A stretch of 64,000 bases of DNA, from the NCBI RefSeq assembly GCF_000719775.1, contig NZ_JOHR01000008.1, positions 363,736 to 427,735 of the forward strand, written 5' to 3'. The translations under genes and the position numbers were made by a program. Positions 1-8,708 of this stretch are shown here, one piece after another. Every line of letters begins with the position of its first letter. Position 1 is the first letter of the stretch. Below the pieces are notes generated by a model. It worked only from the letters and a program-made list of their open reading frames with translations. It searched no databases and was not told the origin of the DNA. This stretch comes from Streptomyces sp. NRRL F-5135. GTDB taxonomy: Bacteria > Actinomycetota > Actinomycetes > Streptomycetales > Streptomycetaceae.

Positions 1-619
1 GCTCGACGATGTCGTCGAAGAGGTTGCGGCCGGTCTTCTCGCGGTGTTCGCGCAGGGAGCGCAGCATCAGGTTCGCGCGCGGGGTGGCGAAGGGGTACGC
101 GTAGATCTGCCCGTGCGGATGGCCGAGCGTCACGCCGATCTCGGCGCCGCGGTTCTCGAACGGGAAGACGTGCTCGACCTGCGGCAGCTCGGCCAGTTCC
201 GCGGTGCGGTCGGTCCACACCTCCAGGACCGTCCCGGCCTGCTCCTCGGTGAGGTCCTTGAAGGAGGTGTCGTGGTCGGAGGTGAAGCAGACCACCTCAC
301 AGCGGCCGGTGTCCCCGGCGAGGGAGGGGAAACGATTCTCGAAGACGACGACGTCGTAGTCGTCCGCCGGGATCTCGCTGAGCCGGCCGTCCCGGGAGGG
401 GCAGAGCGGGCACTCGTCGGCGGGCGGGTGGTACGTACGGCCCTGGCGGTGCGAGGCGATGGCGACCGAGTCACCGAGCAGGACGTCGTGGCGCACCTCG
501 GAGGTGGTGGAGGTGGGCCCGAGGGGCCGCTGGTCGACGGCGCCGCGCACGGCGTCGTCGCGGGAGTCGTAATAGACCAGCTCGCGACCGTCGGCGAGCC
601 TCGTCACCGTCTTCTTCAT
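1..619 (-). CDS. galT: Galactose-1-phosphate uridylyltransferase, N-terminal part (runs off the left edge)
   Basis: This is the first about 206 residues of the Leloir-pathway enzyme that exchanges UMP between UDP-glucose and galactose-1-phosphate in the cytoplasm. Translation from the ATG at 617-619 gives MKKTVTRLADGRELVYYDSR, then a zinc-site CPLCPSRDGR segment and the family signature FENRFPS. The active-site GHPHGQIYAYPF segment lies just inside the window at about residues 166-177. The 3' end is missing because the window ends. In Streptomyces galT usually heads a galTEK operon, which would continue to the left. Repeated ACCCAACAG elements at 651-689 lie just upstream. Identification is firm. 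Confidence 0.95.
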   Translation of the reverse strand, partial: MKKTVTRLADGRELVYYDSRDDAVRGAVDQRPLGPTSTTSEVRHDVLLGDSVAIASHRQGRTYHPPADECPLCPSRDGRLSEIPADDYDVVVFENRFPSLAGDTGRCEVVCFTSDHDTSFKDLTEEQAGTVLEVWTDRTAELAELPQVEHVFPFENRGAEIGVTLGHPHGQIYAYPFATPRANLMLRSLREHREKTGRNLFDDIVE

Positions 620-650
620 CGGTCGATGCCTCCGAACCGCTTACCCACTC

Positions 651-689
651 ACCCAACAGAACCGAACACAAGAAATCATAACCCAACAG
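651..689 (-). promoter_or_regulatory. Direct-repeat operator candidate upstream of galT
   Basis: ACCCAACAG occurs at 651-659 and again at 681-689, with the related ACCGAACAC at 661-669. The spacing is therefore 10 and 20 bp, on one face of the helix. The array lies 32-70 bp before the galT start, where a promoter and its regulator would act. That it is a gal-regulator site is inferred from position only. Confidence 0.45.
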
Positions 690-712
690 TCCGGTCAACG
701 CCGAGGTGATGG

Positions 713-752
713 GTGGGGCAGTGGGGCAGTGGGGCAGTGGGGCAGTGGGGCA
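713..752. repeat. Octanucleotide tandem repeat (GTGGGGCA)x5
   Basis: Five perfect copies of the 8-bp unit GTGGGGCA lie in the otherwise featureless 306-bp gap between galT and the response-regulator gene. Two purine-rich GGCGGGGA-type copies follow at about 757-772. No gene is supported in this gap beyond the gal operator candidate. Confidence 0.9.
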
Positions 753-925
753 GAGAGGCGGGGAGGCGGGGAGACCCGAGCTGCCGCGGGTTGCCCCGGG
801 GGCGTGGCGGCGGTCGCCTGGGGGCGTGCCTGTGTCCGCGGGGGCGTGCCGGTTGTCCGGGCGTCTCGGGGTCGTGGCGGCCGGCTGGGCGACCTGGGCT
901 CGTGGCGCGGATCGGCGGACGCGGG

Positions 926-1687
926 CTAAGGACGCGCGCGCCCCTCACGCGGTCCCGCGCCGGACCCCGTACCGGGCCCCGCGCCGTTCCCCGCCTCCGC
1001 GCCCCCGGCGCCGCGCCGCCTGATCAGCACCGCGCGCTCCAGCAGCCCCGTCCGTGCCGCCAGGGCCGCCGCCTCCAGCCGCGACCCCACACCGAGCTTC
1101 ATCAGCACCCGCTGCACATGCGTCCGCGCCGTACTGGGCGCGATGCCCATACCGGCCGCGATCAACCGCGTGTCCTCGCCCTCCGCGACCCGTACCAGTA
1201 CCTCGACCTCGCGCGGAGTGAGCAGCCGCAGCAGGCGCTGGCCCTCGTCGTCCGGCTGGGCCGCCGGGTTGAGCAGTTCGGTGAACGCGCCCTGGAGCAG
1301 CTGCGGCGCCACCGCCGCCTCCCCCGCCCGCGCCTTCACCATGGCGCGCTCGACGCCCTCGATGCGCTCGTCGTGGCGTACGTAACCGGAGGCGCCGGCC
1401 GCGAAGGCCGCTGCGATCCCGCGCGGGCTCGGCACCGGCCCGAGCACCACCACCGCCACCTGCGGGCGCTCCCGCTTGATCCGTACGACCGGGTCGAAGA
1501 CGCCCGGCTCCGCCGGCGCCGCCGTGCCCATCAGGCACACCTCGGGCGCCCTGCTCACCACCAGCTCCGCGGCGCCCGCCGTGGGCGCCGCCGCCGCGAG
1601 CACCCGGTGCCCGCGCAGTTTGAGCGCCGAGGCGAGCGCCTCCGCCAGCAGCCTGTGGTCGTCGACCACCATGAGCCGCACGCCCAT
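926..1687 (-). CDS. LuxR-family response regulator with degenerate phosphorylation site
   Basis: This 253-residue protein has an N-terminal receiver domain (about 1-115) and a C-terminal LuxR/NarL helix-turn-helix (about 150-210, with LTPREVEVLVRVAEG and IAPSTARTHVQRVLMKLG). The start ATG at 1685-1687 opens MGVRLMVVDDHR, keeping the acidic DD pair. The usual phospho-acceptor Asp after the third strand is Gly54 (CLMGTAAP), the conserved Thr/Ser is Gly (VVLGPV), and the Lys is missing (GYVRHD). It therefore probably does not work by phosphorylation and may be an orphan, as no histidine kinase is adjacent. A Gly/Ala/Arg-rich tail of about 30 residues follows. DNA targets are unknown. Confidence 0.88.
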   Translation of the reverse strand: MGVRLMVVDDHRLLAEALASALKLRGHRVLAAAAPTAGAAELVVSRAPEVCLMGTAAPAEPGVFDPVVRIKRERPQVAVVVLGPVPSPRGIAAAFAAGASGYVRHDERIEGVERAMVKARAGEAAVAPQLLQGAFTELLNPAAQPDDEGQRLLRLLTPREVEVLVRVAEGEDTRLIAAGMGIAPSTARTHVQRVLMKLGVGSRLEAAALAARTGLLERAVLIRRRGAGGAEAGNGAGPGTGSGAGPREGRARP

Positions 1688-1888
1688 CGAACAATCCCCC
1701 TCCCCGCCGGTCCCGTTCCGTGCTGGACCCCGGCCCCCCGGCCTCCTGCCCCGGCAAGCTACACGCTTGTTCGACGTCGCGCGCCCCCTAATGGTCAGAA
1801 GCCCCTCGGATTGCCGAATTCCCCGCCGTTCAGCCCGCGTTGGGCGGGAGGAAGAGATATGGAAGGGCCCCGGTCGGAGACGCGGAAG

Positions 1889-1950
1889 GGCCCCGGGCCC
1901 GTGCCGGACCGGCGGACGATGTCCGGCGGAACGGCACGGGCCCGGGGCCC
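1889..1950 (-). terminator. 18-bp perfect hairpin downstream of the first beta-propeller gene
   Basis: The arms at 1889-1906 and 1933-1950 are exact inverted complements (GGCCCCGGGCCCGTGCCG on the left), with a further CCGGAC/GTCCGG pair inside the loop. It lies 82 bp past the stop of the minus-strand gene at 2032. There is no U-tract, which is common for Streptomyces terminators. Confidence 0.7.
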
Positions 1951-1954
1951 CGAT

Positions 1955-2019
1955 CGCGCGGCGCACGGGCGCGGCGCACGGGCGCGGCACATGGGCGCGG
2001 CGCATCGGCGCGGCGCACG
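1955..2019. repeat. 13-bp tandem repeat, five copies
   Basis: Units close to GGGCGCGGCGCAC repeat head to tail at 1955, 1968, 1981, 1994 and 2007 with one or two substitutions each. They fill the space between the stop codon at 2032 and the hairpin at 1889-1950. The rest of the 344-bp gap 1688-2031 holds only the upstream region of the response regulator. Confidence 0.85.
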
Positions 2020-2031
2020 GGCCGCGCCGCG

Positions 2032-3984
2032 TCAGTCCCCGGCCGTCGTGAACGCGACCGCGAGATACGACTTGTCGTCCAGCGAGGTCTCGGTCGGCTT
2101 GCTCAGCATCTTGTCGGAGATGAACATCCGGCCCTTCCCGTAAAGGATCTCGGAGTACTCCAGCGAGAAGCTGGTCTCCGCGTCCCGGACCGCCTCGTCC
2201 GCCGGATTCTCCATCAGCACCGTCTGCTTGAACGTGCTGCCGTCGATCGAGACGATCTGGCCGCCCTTGTCGTACGGGGGCACCTTGTACGCGATGATGT
2301 TGCCGCCGTCCATCCGCAGCGGAACCATCGAGTAGCGGTCGCCCGCGTCCGCCCGGTCCGAGGTGGACTTGCCGGTGGCCAGGTCGAAGGAGACGATCTC
2401 GTTCGTGTCGCCCGTCGCGCTGCTGCCCTCGTGCGCCTCGGTCGGAACGTAGAGCCGGCCGTTGCCGACGGCCAGCTGCTGGCACTGCTCGACCTCGGTG
2501 GATCCGCACCGGCCGCCGTACTTGTCGGCGTCGGCCGGGATCTTGGCCCGTAGCTTGCCGGTCTTCTCGTCGATCGAGAAGTAGTCCGAGATGCTGCTGC
2601 CGTCCTCCGCGACGTCACCGACGTTGGCGGCCACCACCAGCGGCTTGGTCGAGACGACAGCCGTCCACTCGACACCCGCGGGCATCTTGAACGAGGAGAT
2701 CGGGGCGCCGGTCTCCGGGTTCATGTACTGGACGGTGAGCTGCGGGTCGTCGTACGTACCGCACTTGCGGATCGCGACCAGGGCCGGGCCGCCGGCGTAC
2801 CCCTGGTCGTAGCAGCCGTCGGCGGTGACCTCGGGCTTCCAGCGGACCGTTCCGTCGGCGATGTCGAAGGCGGCGCCGCCGTCCGTGCCGCCGGCCGCGA
2901 CGGTCTTCCCGCTCAGGGTGATCTCGTCGTACTTGACCTTGTCGTCACCGGCGTTGGACGCCTTGACGGACGTGCTCCAGGCCAGCTTCCCGGCCGCGAG
3001 GTCGATGACGCCGACCTCGGTGCACGGCTGGTAGCTCTTGCCCTTGGTGACCTTGGCCGCCTCGAAGGCGATCGCCGTCTTGTCGTCGTCGGTGACGTGC
3101 TTCGTCGCGGCGCAGACCTGGCCGGGCAGCGGAATCGTCCAGAGCTGACTGCCCGTCTTGATGTCGTAGCCGACGACCTGGTTGACACCGGTCTTCACGT
3201 ACGCCGTGTCGGTCAGCCAGGAGCCGTCCACCGCGGTCACGTCGGTGACCTTGGGCACGGGCAGCTGGAAGCCGACCTTGGCCGCGGGGTTGTCCGGGGC
3301 CTTCTCCTTGCCGGGCCCGTCCGGGGCCTTGCCGCCGCCCTCGGAGGAGTCCGACGAGCCGCCCTTCGCCTCGTTCTTCGGGTCGTCGCCGCCGTCGGAC
3401 GAGGCGAACCAGATGCCGCCGCCGATGATCAGCACGACGGCGACGGCCGCGGCGATGATGATCTGCATCTGGGCGGTCAGCTTCTTGCCGCCCCCGCCGC
3501 CGGGGCCACCGCCCTGTTGGAGCGGCTGCGTGTACGGGCCCTGCGGGCCGTACGGACCGGGCTGACCGTACGGGCCGGGCTGGGCGTAGGGACCAGGCTG
3601 ACCGTACGGGCCCGGCGGCTGCTGACCGGGCTGGCCGGGCTGACCCGGGTAGCCGTAGCCCGGTTGCTGCTGCGGATATCCGTACCCCGGCTGGCCGGGC
3701 TGGGCCGGCTGACCCGGTTGCTGCTGCGGGTAGCCGTATCCCGGCTCGACCGGCCGGCCCGGCTGGACCGGCGGGCCCTGCGGCGCGGACGGCGGCTGCG
3801 CCGGAGGCTGCGGAGGCGGTCCGGCAGGGGGTGGCCCGGCAGGGGGCTGTCCCGCCGGAGGCGGCGGGGTGCCGTACCCGCCCGGCGGCGGGTCCTGCGG
3901 AGCGCCGAACCCTCCCTGCGGGGACTTGTGCGGTTCACTCGGTGGCTGCTGTGGAGGTTGAGGTGGCTGGGGCGGCTGCGTCAT
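2032..3984 (-). CDS. Membrane-anchored PQQ/BamB-like beta-propeller protein (copy 1)
   Basis: This 650-residue protein has three parts: a Pro/Gly/Gln/Tyr-rich cytoplasmic N-terminus (1-165, with PGPYGQ and GYGYPQQQ repeats), one transmembrane helix (about 172-196), and an extracytoplasmic domain of repeated beta-strands with blades such as [14 protein letters not shown] and [16 protein letters not shown]. Those blades are typical of PQQ-like eight-bladed propellers. Such proteins are commonly called BamB-like in actinomycetes, but they have no outer membrane to serve, so the true role (scaffold or wall-associated sensor) is unknown. The next gene upstream is a paralogue with the same architecture and the same [11 protein letters not shown] opening. 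A strong hairpin follows the stop. Confidence 0.8.
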   Translation of the reverse strand: MTQPPQPPQPPQQPPSEPHKSPQGGFGAPQDPPPGGYGTPPPPAGQPPAGPPPAGPPPQPPAQPPSAPQGPPVQPGRPVEPGYGYPQQQPGQPAQPGQPGYGYPQQQPGYGYPGQPGQPGQQPPGPYGQPGPYAQPGPYGQPGPYGPQGPYTQPLQQGGGPGGGGGKKLTAQMQIIIAAAVAVVLIIGGGIWFASSDGGDDPKNEAKGGSSDSSEGGGKAPDGPGKEKAPDNPAAKVGFQLPVPKVTDVTAVDGSWLTDTAYVKTGVNQVVGYDIKTGSQLWTIPLPGQVCAATKHVTDDDKTAIAFEAAKVTKGKSYQPCTEVGVIDLAAGKLAWSTSVKASNAGDDKVKYDEITLSGKTVAAGGTDGGAAFDIADGTVRWKPEVTADGCYDQGYAGGPALVAIRKCGTYDDPQLTVQYMNPETGAPISSFKMPAGVEWTAVVSTKPLVVAANVGDVAEDGSSISDYFSIDEKTGKLRAKIPADADKYGGRCGSTEVEQCQQLAVGNGRLYVPTEAHEGSSATGDTNEIVSFDLATGKSTSDRADAGDRYSMVPLRMDGGNIIAYKVPPYDKGGQIVSIDGSTFKQTVLMENPADEAVRDAETSFSLEYSEILYGKGRMFISDKMLSKPTETSLDDKSYLAVAFTTAGD

Positions 3985-4133
3985 GGCGTACGTCGTACCT
4001 CGGAGAAGAAGTCACGGAAAGGGAAGCGCGCGTCTGGAACCCGCGCACAGGGCCAGTGCCCCTCCCGGTACTGCGGGAGGAGGGAAGGAACGGGAAGAGA
4101 AGAAGAGAAGGCGAGGACGCGCCCGGGACCTGA

Positions 4134-6053
4134 TCAGTCCTCGAAGGCCATCATCGTCTTCGTCTGCTTCTCCTCCTCGTCGCTGCTCGCGCTGACCCGG
4201 CCGCTGGCCAGGTAGAACCGGCCGTCCGCGTACAGCATCTTCGGCGAGTAGAACGACGACTCGATCTCGGACGTGGAGGCCGGGTGCCGCTGGATCACCT
4301 TGGGCGCGCCACCGGTCGGGGCGATCGTCGCGACCGAGCCGCCCTCGTTGTACGAGGCGCCCATGTAGACGAGGACCTTGCCGTCCTCCATGCCCATCGG
4401 CTCCATCTCGCGGCCCTCGGGCGCCTTGGAGCGCCACTTCGCCTTGCCGGTGTCGAGGTTGAAGGCGACGACCTCGTTGGTCGCCGAACTGCCGCTCTCG
4501 TCGGGCTCGGTCGACATGTAGAAGGTGTTCGCGTCGGCGGCGACGCCGGTGCAGCCCTCCAGGTTCTCGCCGAACACGACGAAGGAACCCACGCAGCGCG
4601 GCGCGAACTTGTCGTCGCCGCCGTCGATCTGCGAGCGCGCCGAGCCGTCCGCGTTGAGCGCGAGGATGCTCCAGCTCTTCTCGTCGTCGTTCTTGACGGA
4701 GACGACGAGCGGGTTGACCGAGTAGGCCTTGTCGACGGTCCAGTTCTCCTTGAGCTTGTACGTCCACTTGGCCTTGCCGGTGGCGGGGTCAAGCTCCTGT
4801 ATCTGGTTCTGCTCGGTGTCGTAGTCGGCCGTGGGGCAGCTCTCGGCGGCTATGAGCTTGGCGCCGCCGGCGAACGCGTAGGGCTGGCACTCGCCCGGCA
4901 GTTTGCCGAACAGTTCCGTGCCGTCGCTCACCCGGTAGGCGTCGGAGTTGCCGGTGCGGGCGGCGGTGACCGTGTCCCCGCTGATGGCCAGCGTGATGTC
5001 GCCCAGCATGTCGAAGTTGCCGCGCTCGGCGACCTCCTTCTTCCAGCCGCCCTTGCCGTTCGTGGCGTCCACCATCTGCAACTGGTTGCACTTGGCCTTG
5101 TCGCTGGTCCCGCTCTTGTACGCGATGACGAGCTTGCCGTCGGCCGTGGGCGTCTGGGGGGCCGCGCACACCTCGGCGGGCAGCGTCAGCGTCCACTTCT
5201 TCTTGCCGTCGGCGGCCGAGTAGCCCGCGATGCTCTTGAACATGGCCTTCACGACGGTGTCCCCGACGATCCACGGGCCGTACACGTCCGCGCCGTTGCG
5301 CGGCAGGTCCACGTCGTTGGTCTGGAGCCAGGAGATCTTGGACTCGCCGTCCTTGCGCCCGGCGTTGAGGTCGTCCTCCGCCGCGCGGCCGCCGCCGGTC
5401 CCGTCACCCTTGTCGATGCCGGACGAACCCTTGCGCTTGGCGTCCCCGCTCTCGCCCGCTACGGGCTTGGAGCCGCCCTCGTCGTCGCCGCTGAGGGCGA
5501 ACCACGTTCCGCCGCCTATGACGAGCAGCGCGGCGGCGGCCGAGGCGACGATGATGCCGGGCTTGCCCTTGAAGAAGTCCTTGCCGCCGCCACTGCCGCT
5601 GCCGCCGCCGGGCGGGGGTGTCGGGGCGCCGGGGTACTGCTGGGGCGGGTAGCCGCCGCCGTACGGTCCGGCCTGCTGGGCGTACGGCCCTGCCTGCTGA
5701 CCATAGGTACCGGGCTGCTGGCCGTACGGTCCGGGCTGGGCGTAGGGGCCCGGCTGCTGGCCGTACGGTCCCGGCTGCGGGGCCTGGGGGTAGCCGTACC
5801 CGGGCTGTGCGGGCGGCTGTTGCGGATATCCGTACCCCGGCTGCCCCGGCGGGGTCTGGGGCGACCCCGGCGGAGTCTGGGGCGACCCCGGCGGAGTCTG
5901 GGGCGGCATCTGGGGCGCCCCCTGCGGGGGCGGTGGGCTCTGGGGCGGCGGGCCCTGCGGGGCCTGCGGCGGGCCGGTCGGGGCCTGCGGCGGCGGATCC
6001 TGCGGAGCGCCGAAGCCTCCCTGCGGCGGTTGCTGTTCGGGCGGCTGGGTCAT
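4134..6053 (-). CDS. Membrane-anchored PQQ/BamB-like beta-propeller protein (copy 2)
   Basis: This 639-residue paralogue of the downstream gene has a Pro/Gln/Tyr-rich N-terminus (1-150, including PPGSPQT triplication), a transmembrane helix at about 166-187, an acidic Ser/Gly linker, and a propeller with blades such as VVAFNLDTGKAKWRSK and LDPATGKAKWTYKL. The ATG at 6051-6053 is preferred because GGGGGA sits 7 nt upstream; an in-frame ATG seven codons earlier overlaps that ribosome-binding site. It is separated by 149 bp from copy 1 on the same strand, so the pair could be co-transcribed and probably arose by tandem duplication. The molecular function is not evident from sequence. Confidence 0.8.
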   Translation of the reverse strand: MTQPPEQQPPQGGFGAPQDPPPQAPTGPPQAPQGPPPQSPPPPQGAPQMPPQTPPGSPQTPPGSPQTPPGQPGYGYPQQPPAQPGYGYPQAPQPGPYGQQPGPYAQPGPYGQQPGTYGQQAGPYAQQAGPYGGGYPPQQYPGAPTPPPGGGSGSGGGKDFFKGKPGIIVASAAAALLVIGGGTWFALSGDDEGGSKPVAGESGDAKRKGSSGIDKGDGTGGGRAAEDDLNAGRKDGESKISWLQTNDVDLPRNGADVYGPWIVGDTVVKAMFKSIAGYSAADGKKKWTLTLPAEVCAAPQTPTADGKLVIAYKSGTSDKAKCNQLQMVDATNGKGGWKKEVAERGNFDMLGDITLAISGDTVTAARTGNSDAYRVSDGTELFGKLPGECQPYAFAGGAKLIAAESCPTADYDTEQNQIQELDPATGKAKWTYKLKENWTVDKAYSVNPLVVSVKNDDEKSWSILALNADGSARSQIDGGDDKFAPRCVGSFVVFGENLEGCTGVAADANTFYMSTEPDESGSSATNEVVAFNLDTGKAKWRSKAPEGREMEPMGMEDGKVLVYMGASYNEGGSVATIAPTGGAPKVIQRHPASTSEIESSFYSPKMLYADGRFYLASGRVSASSDEEEKQTKTMMAFED

Positions 6054-6210
6054 CAGCGCTTCCCCCTTTTTCATACGGACCGCCGCCCGGTCGGCCTCCC
6101 CCGCGATTCCGGTGGATGACCTCCGGAATGGAGCGATTCGGGCGGTGGTTTCCGCATCGTCACATCAGTCGAGCGGGGCTTCTTTGTATCACTCGGACCC
6201 CACTACAGGA

Positions 6211-6249
6211 GGGCCGGTCCCGCCCCTGTACCCAAGGGAGGACCGGCCC
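6211..6249 (-). terminator. Hairpin terminator after the ABC-F gene
   Basis: A perfect 10-bp stem (GGGCCGGTCC at 6211-6220, GGACCGGCCC at 6240-6249) encloses a 19-nt loop. It starts 46 bp past the stop of the minus-strand ABC-F gene and lies before the upstream region of the propeller gene. Confidence 0.7.
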
Positions 6250-6295
6250 GTGATGCGGTCGTTATGGCCTCTGCACGCGGTCTCTACAGGTCGGC

Positions 6296-8203
6296 TCAGG
6301 CGCTCTCCGCCAGCTCCAGCCACCGCGTTTCCAACTCTTCCCGGGTGCCCGCGAGTTCACGGAGCTCACCGTCCAGTTTCGCCACTTTCTCGAAATCCGT
6401 GGGGTTGTCGGCGATCTCCTGGTGAAGGGCCGCCTCCCGGTCGGAGAGCTTGTCCAGCTGCCGCTCGATCTTCTGGAGCTCCTTCTTCGCGGCGCGGCTG
6501 TCCTTGGCGGAGGACACGCCGGCCCCGGCTCCCGAGCCGGCCCCTGAACCGACCCCGCCCCCCGCGGCGGAACGCGCGCCGGACGACTGGCCGGCCTGCC
6601 CGGCCCGGGCGGGCGACGAGGAGCCCGCGGGCGAGGCGACCGACGAAGCGGAAGCGGCCGGCGCCTCGGCCTGCTTCGCGCGCCGTTCCAGGTACTCCTC
6701 GATCCCGCGCGGCAGCATCCGCAGGGTCATGTCCCCGAGCAGGGCCATCACCTTGTCGGTGGTGCGCTCGATGAAGAACCGGTCGTGGGAGATCACGACC
6801 AACGAGCCCGGCCAGCCGTCGAGCAGGTCCTCGAGCTGGGTGAGCGTCTCGATGTCGAGGTCGTTGGTCGGCTCGTCCAGGAAGAGGACGTTCGGCTCGT
6901 CCATCAGCAGCCGCAGCAGCTGGAGCCGGCGCCGCTCACCGCCGGAGAGGTCCCCGACGGGCGTCCACTGCTTCTCCTTCGTGAAACCGAACTGCTCACA
7001 CAGCTGGCCCGCGGTCATCTCCCGGCCCTTGCCCAGGTCGACCCGGTCCCGTACCCGCTGAACCGCTTCGAGGACCCGCAGCGCCGGGTCGAGCTCGGCC
7101 ACCTCCTGGGAGAGGTACGCGAGCCGGACCGTCTTGCCGACGACGACCCGGCCGGCCGCCGGCTGCGCGTCGCCCTGGCTACGGGCGGCCTCGGCGAGCG
7201 CGCTCAGCAGCGAGGTCTTGCCCGCGCCGTTCACCCCGACCAGGCCGATCCGGTCGCCGGGGCCGAGCTGCCAGGTGAGGTGACGGAGCAGTACCTTCGG
7301 CCCGGCCTGGACGGTCACGTCCTCCAGGTCGAAGACGGTCTTGCCGAGCCGCGCGTTCGCGAACCTCATCAGCTCGGAGGTGTCACGGGGCGGGGGGACG
7401 TCTGCGATCAGGTCGTTGGCCGCCTCCACCCGGAACCGCGGCTTGGACGTACGGGCGGGCGCGCCCCGGCGCAGCCAGGCCAGCTCCTTGCGCACCAGGT
7501 TCTGCCGCTTGGCCTCCTCCGTCGCGGCGATGCGCTCGCGCTCGGCGCGGGCGAAGACGTAGTCGGAGTAGCCGCCCTCGTACTCGTGCACCACGCCGCG
7601 CTGGACGTCCCACATGCGCGTACAGACCTGGTCGAGGAACCACCGGTCGTGCGTCACACAGACGAGGGCGGACCGGCGGGCCCGCAGGTGCCCCGCCAGC
7701 CAGGCGATGCCCTCGACGTCGAGGTGGTTGGTGGGCTCGTCCAGCACGATCAGGTCGGGCTCGCCGATGAGTAGCTTGGCGAGCGCGATCCGGCGCCGCT
7801 CGCCGCCGGAGAGCGGGCCGATGACGGTGTCGAGCCCCTGGGGGAACCCGGGCAGGTCGAGCCCGCCGAACAGCCCGGTGAGCACGTCCCGGATCCGCGC
7901 GCTGCCGGCCCACTCGTGGTCGGCGAGATCCCCGATGACCTCGTGCCGGACGGTGGCCGCGGGATCGAGCGAGTCATGCTGGGTCAGCACCCCGAGCCGC
8001 AGCCCGCCACTGTGCGTGACGCGCCCGGTGTCGGCCTCCTCCAGCTTGGCGAGGAGACGGATGAGGGTCGTCTTGCCGTCCCCGTTGCGGCCCACGACAC
8101 CGATCCGGTCGCCCTCGGAGACGCCGAGAGAAACGCCGTCGAGCAGCGCACGAGTGCCGTACACCTTGGTGACTGTCTCGACATTGACCAGATTGACGGC
8201 CAT
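6296..8203 (-). CDS. ABC-F family ATP-binding protein
   Basis: This 635-residue soluble protein has two ABC ATPase domains and no transmembrane domain, the layout of ABC-F translation factors that act at the ribosomal E/P site. Walker A motifs are GRNGDGKT (38-45) and GVNGAGKT (about 340). Both signatures read LSGGERRR, and Walker B segments are LIVLDEPTNHLDV and VLFLDEPTNDLDI. A Gly/Ala/Ser-rich linker precedes a C-terminal coiled coil (KKELQKIERQLDKLSDREAA). The ATG at 8201-8203 follows AGGAG at good spacing. It resembles the actinobacterial housekeeping ABC-F rather than a named resistance protein; antibiotic protection cannot be judged from sequence. Confidence 0.92.
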   Translation of the reverse strand: MAVNLVNVETVTKVYGTRALLDGVSLGVSEGDRIGVVGRNGDGKTTLIRLLAKLEEADTGRVTHSGGLRLGVLTQHDSLDPAATVRHEVIGDLADHEWAGSARIRDVLTGLFGGLDLPGFPQGLDTVIGPLSGGERRRIALAKLLIGEPDLIVLDEPTNHLDVEGIAWLAGHLRARRSALVCVTHDRWFLDQVCTRMWDVQRGVVHEYEGGYSDYVFARAERERIAATEEAKRQNLVRKELAWLRRGAPARTSKPRFRVEAANDLIADVPPPRDTSELMRFANARLGKTVFDLEDVTVQAGPKVLLRHLTWQLGPGDRIGLVGVNGAGKTSLLSALAEAARSQGDAQPAAGRVVVGKTVRLAYLSQEVAELDPALRVLEAVQRVRDRVDLGKGREMTAGQLCEQFGFTKEKQWTPVGDLSGGERRRLQLLRLLMDEPNVLFLDEPTNDLDIETLTQLEDLLDGWPGSLVVISHDRFFIERTTDKVMALLGDMTLRMLPRGIEEYLERRAKQAEAPAASASSVASPAGSSSPARAGQAGQSSGARSAAGGGVGSGAGSGAGAGVSSAKDSRAAKKELQKIERQLDKLSDREAALHQEIADNPTDFEKVAKLDGELRELAGTREELETRWLELAESA

Positions 8204-8399
8204 CAACGCTCCTGTACGGGGGGATCGGTCAGCGTCCCAGCGTAGTCGCCGTGAGCGGAGCGTTGGTCTTGGGCGAAATGTCGGGCGCTTCACCCCCTGG
8301 CTCCCCCGCCCTCCCCGTGGTCCCTTGCCCGGCGAAACCGACTGACCAGTAGGATTGGCGCAGAGTATTCAAGACGCTACGGACCGACATGGGGGCCGA

Positions 8400-8699
8400 A
8401 TGGGCTGGGACCTCAACATCTCCGCAGGCGAACTCAGGGCGTCGGCGGGGGCGGCGGACAGCCTGGTAACGGATCTGCAGCCGTTCCTGCGGAAGGCACT
8501 CGCCGATCTGACGGACGCGTCCGTGACATTCCGCGACTGGACGGCAGGCCCTCGGATGGCGGAGACGAGCGACGGCTGGGGCAGCGCACTCGGCACCCTC
8601 CGCGACGACCTGTCGCTGCACGCGGTGGGTATGCGCATGCTCGCTGACGGTCGCGACATCATGGAACAGGATGTCATCAGCTGTTTCAGAGGCTGGTGA
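8400..8699 (+). CDS. WXG100-like small helical protein (ESX/T7SS-type)
   Basis: This 99-residue, mainly alpha-helical protein with no signal peptide starts at the ATG 8400-8402, preceded by GGGGG. A TTG 45 nt upstream is possible but has no ribosome-binding site. It contains a central turn SDGWGSALGTL resembling the W-x-G turn of ESX/WXG100 substrates, flanked by two amphipathic helices. It ends 9 nt before the next gene, whose N-terminus is also WXG100-like, so the two may form a heterodimer targeted to a type VII secretion system. No T7SS core genes lie in the window. The codon mix is visibly less G+C-rich than the neighbours. Confidence 0.6.
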   Translation: MGWDLNISAGELRASAGAADSLVTDLQPFLRKALADLTDASVTFRDWTAGPRMAETSDGWGSALGTLRDDLSLHAVGMRMLADGRDIMEQDVISCFRGW

Positions 8700-8708
8700 G
8701 ACCGAAGA

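Noticed and set aside
713..2143. Long open frame on the plus strand across the response-regulator gene
   Set aside because: Arg/Pro/Gly-rich translation without family features; it is the antisense shadow of a G+C-rich gene and crosses the tandem repeats.
4284..6119. 611-codon open frame opposite the second propeller gene
   Set aside because: Arg/Ala/Val-rich shadow; the minus-strand propeller protein has clear domains and a ribosome-binding site.
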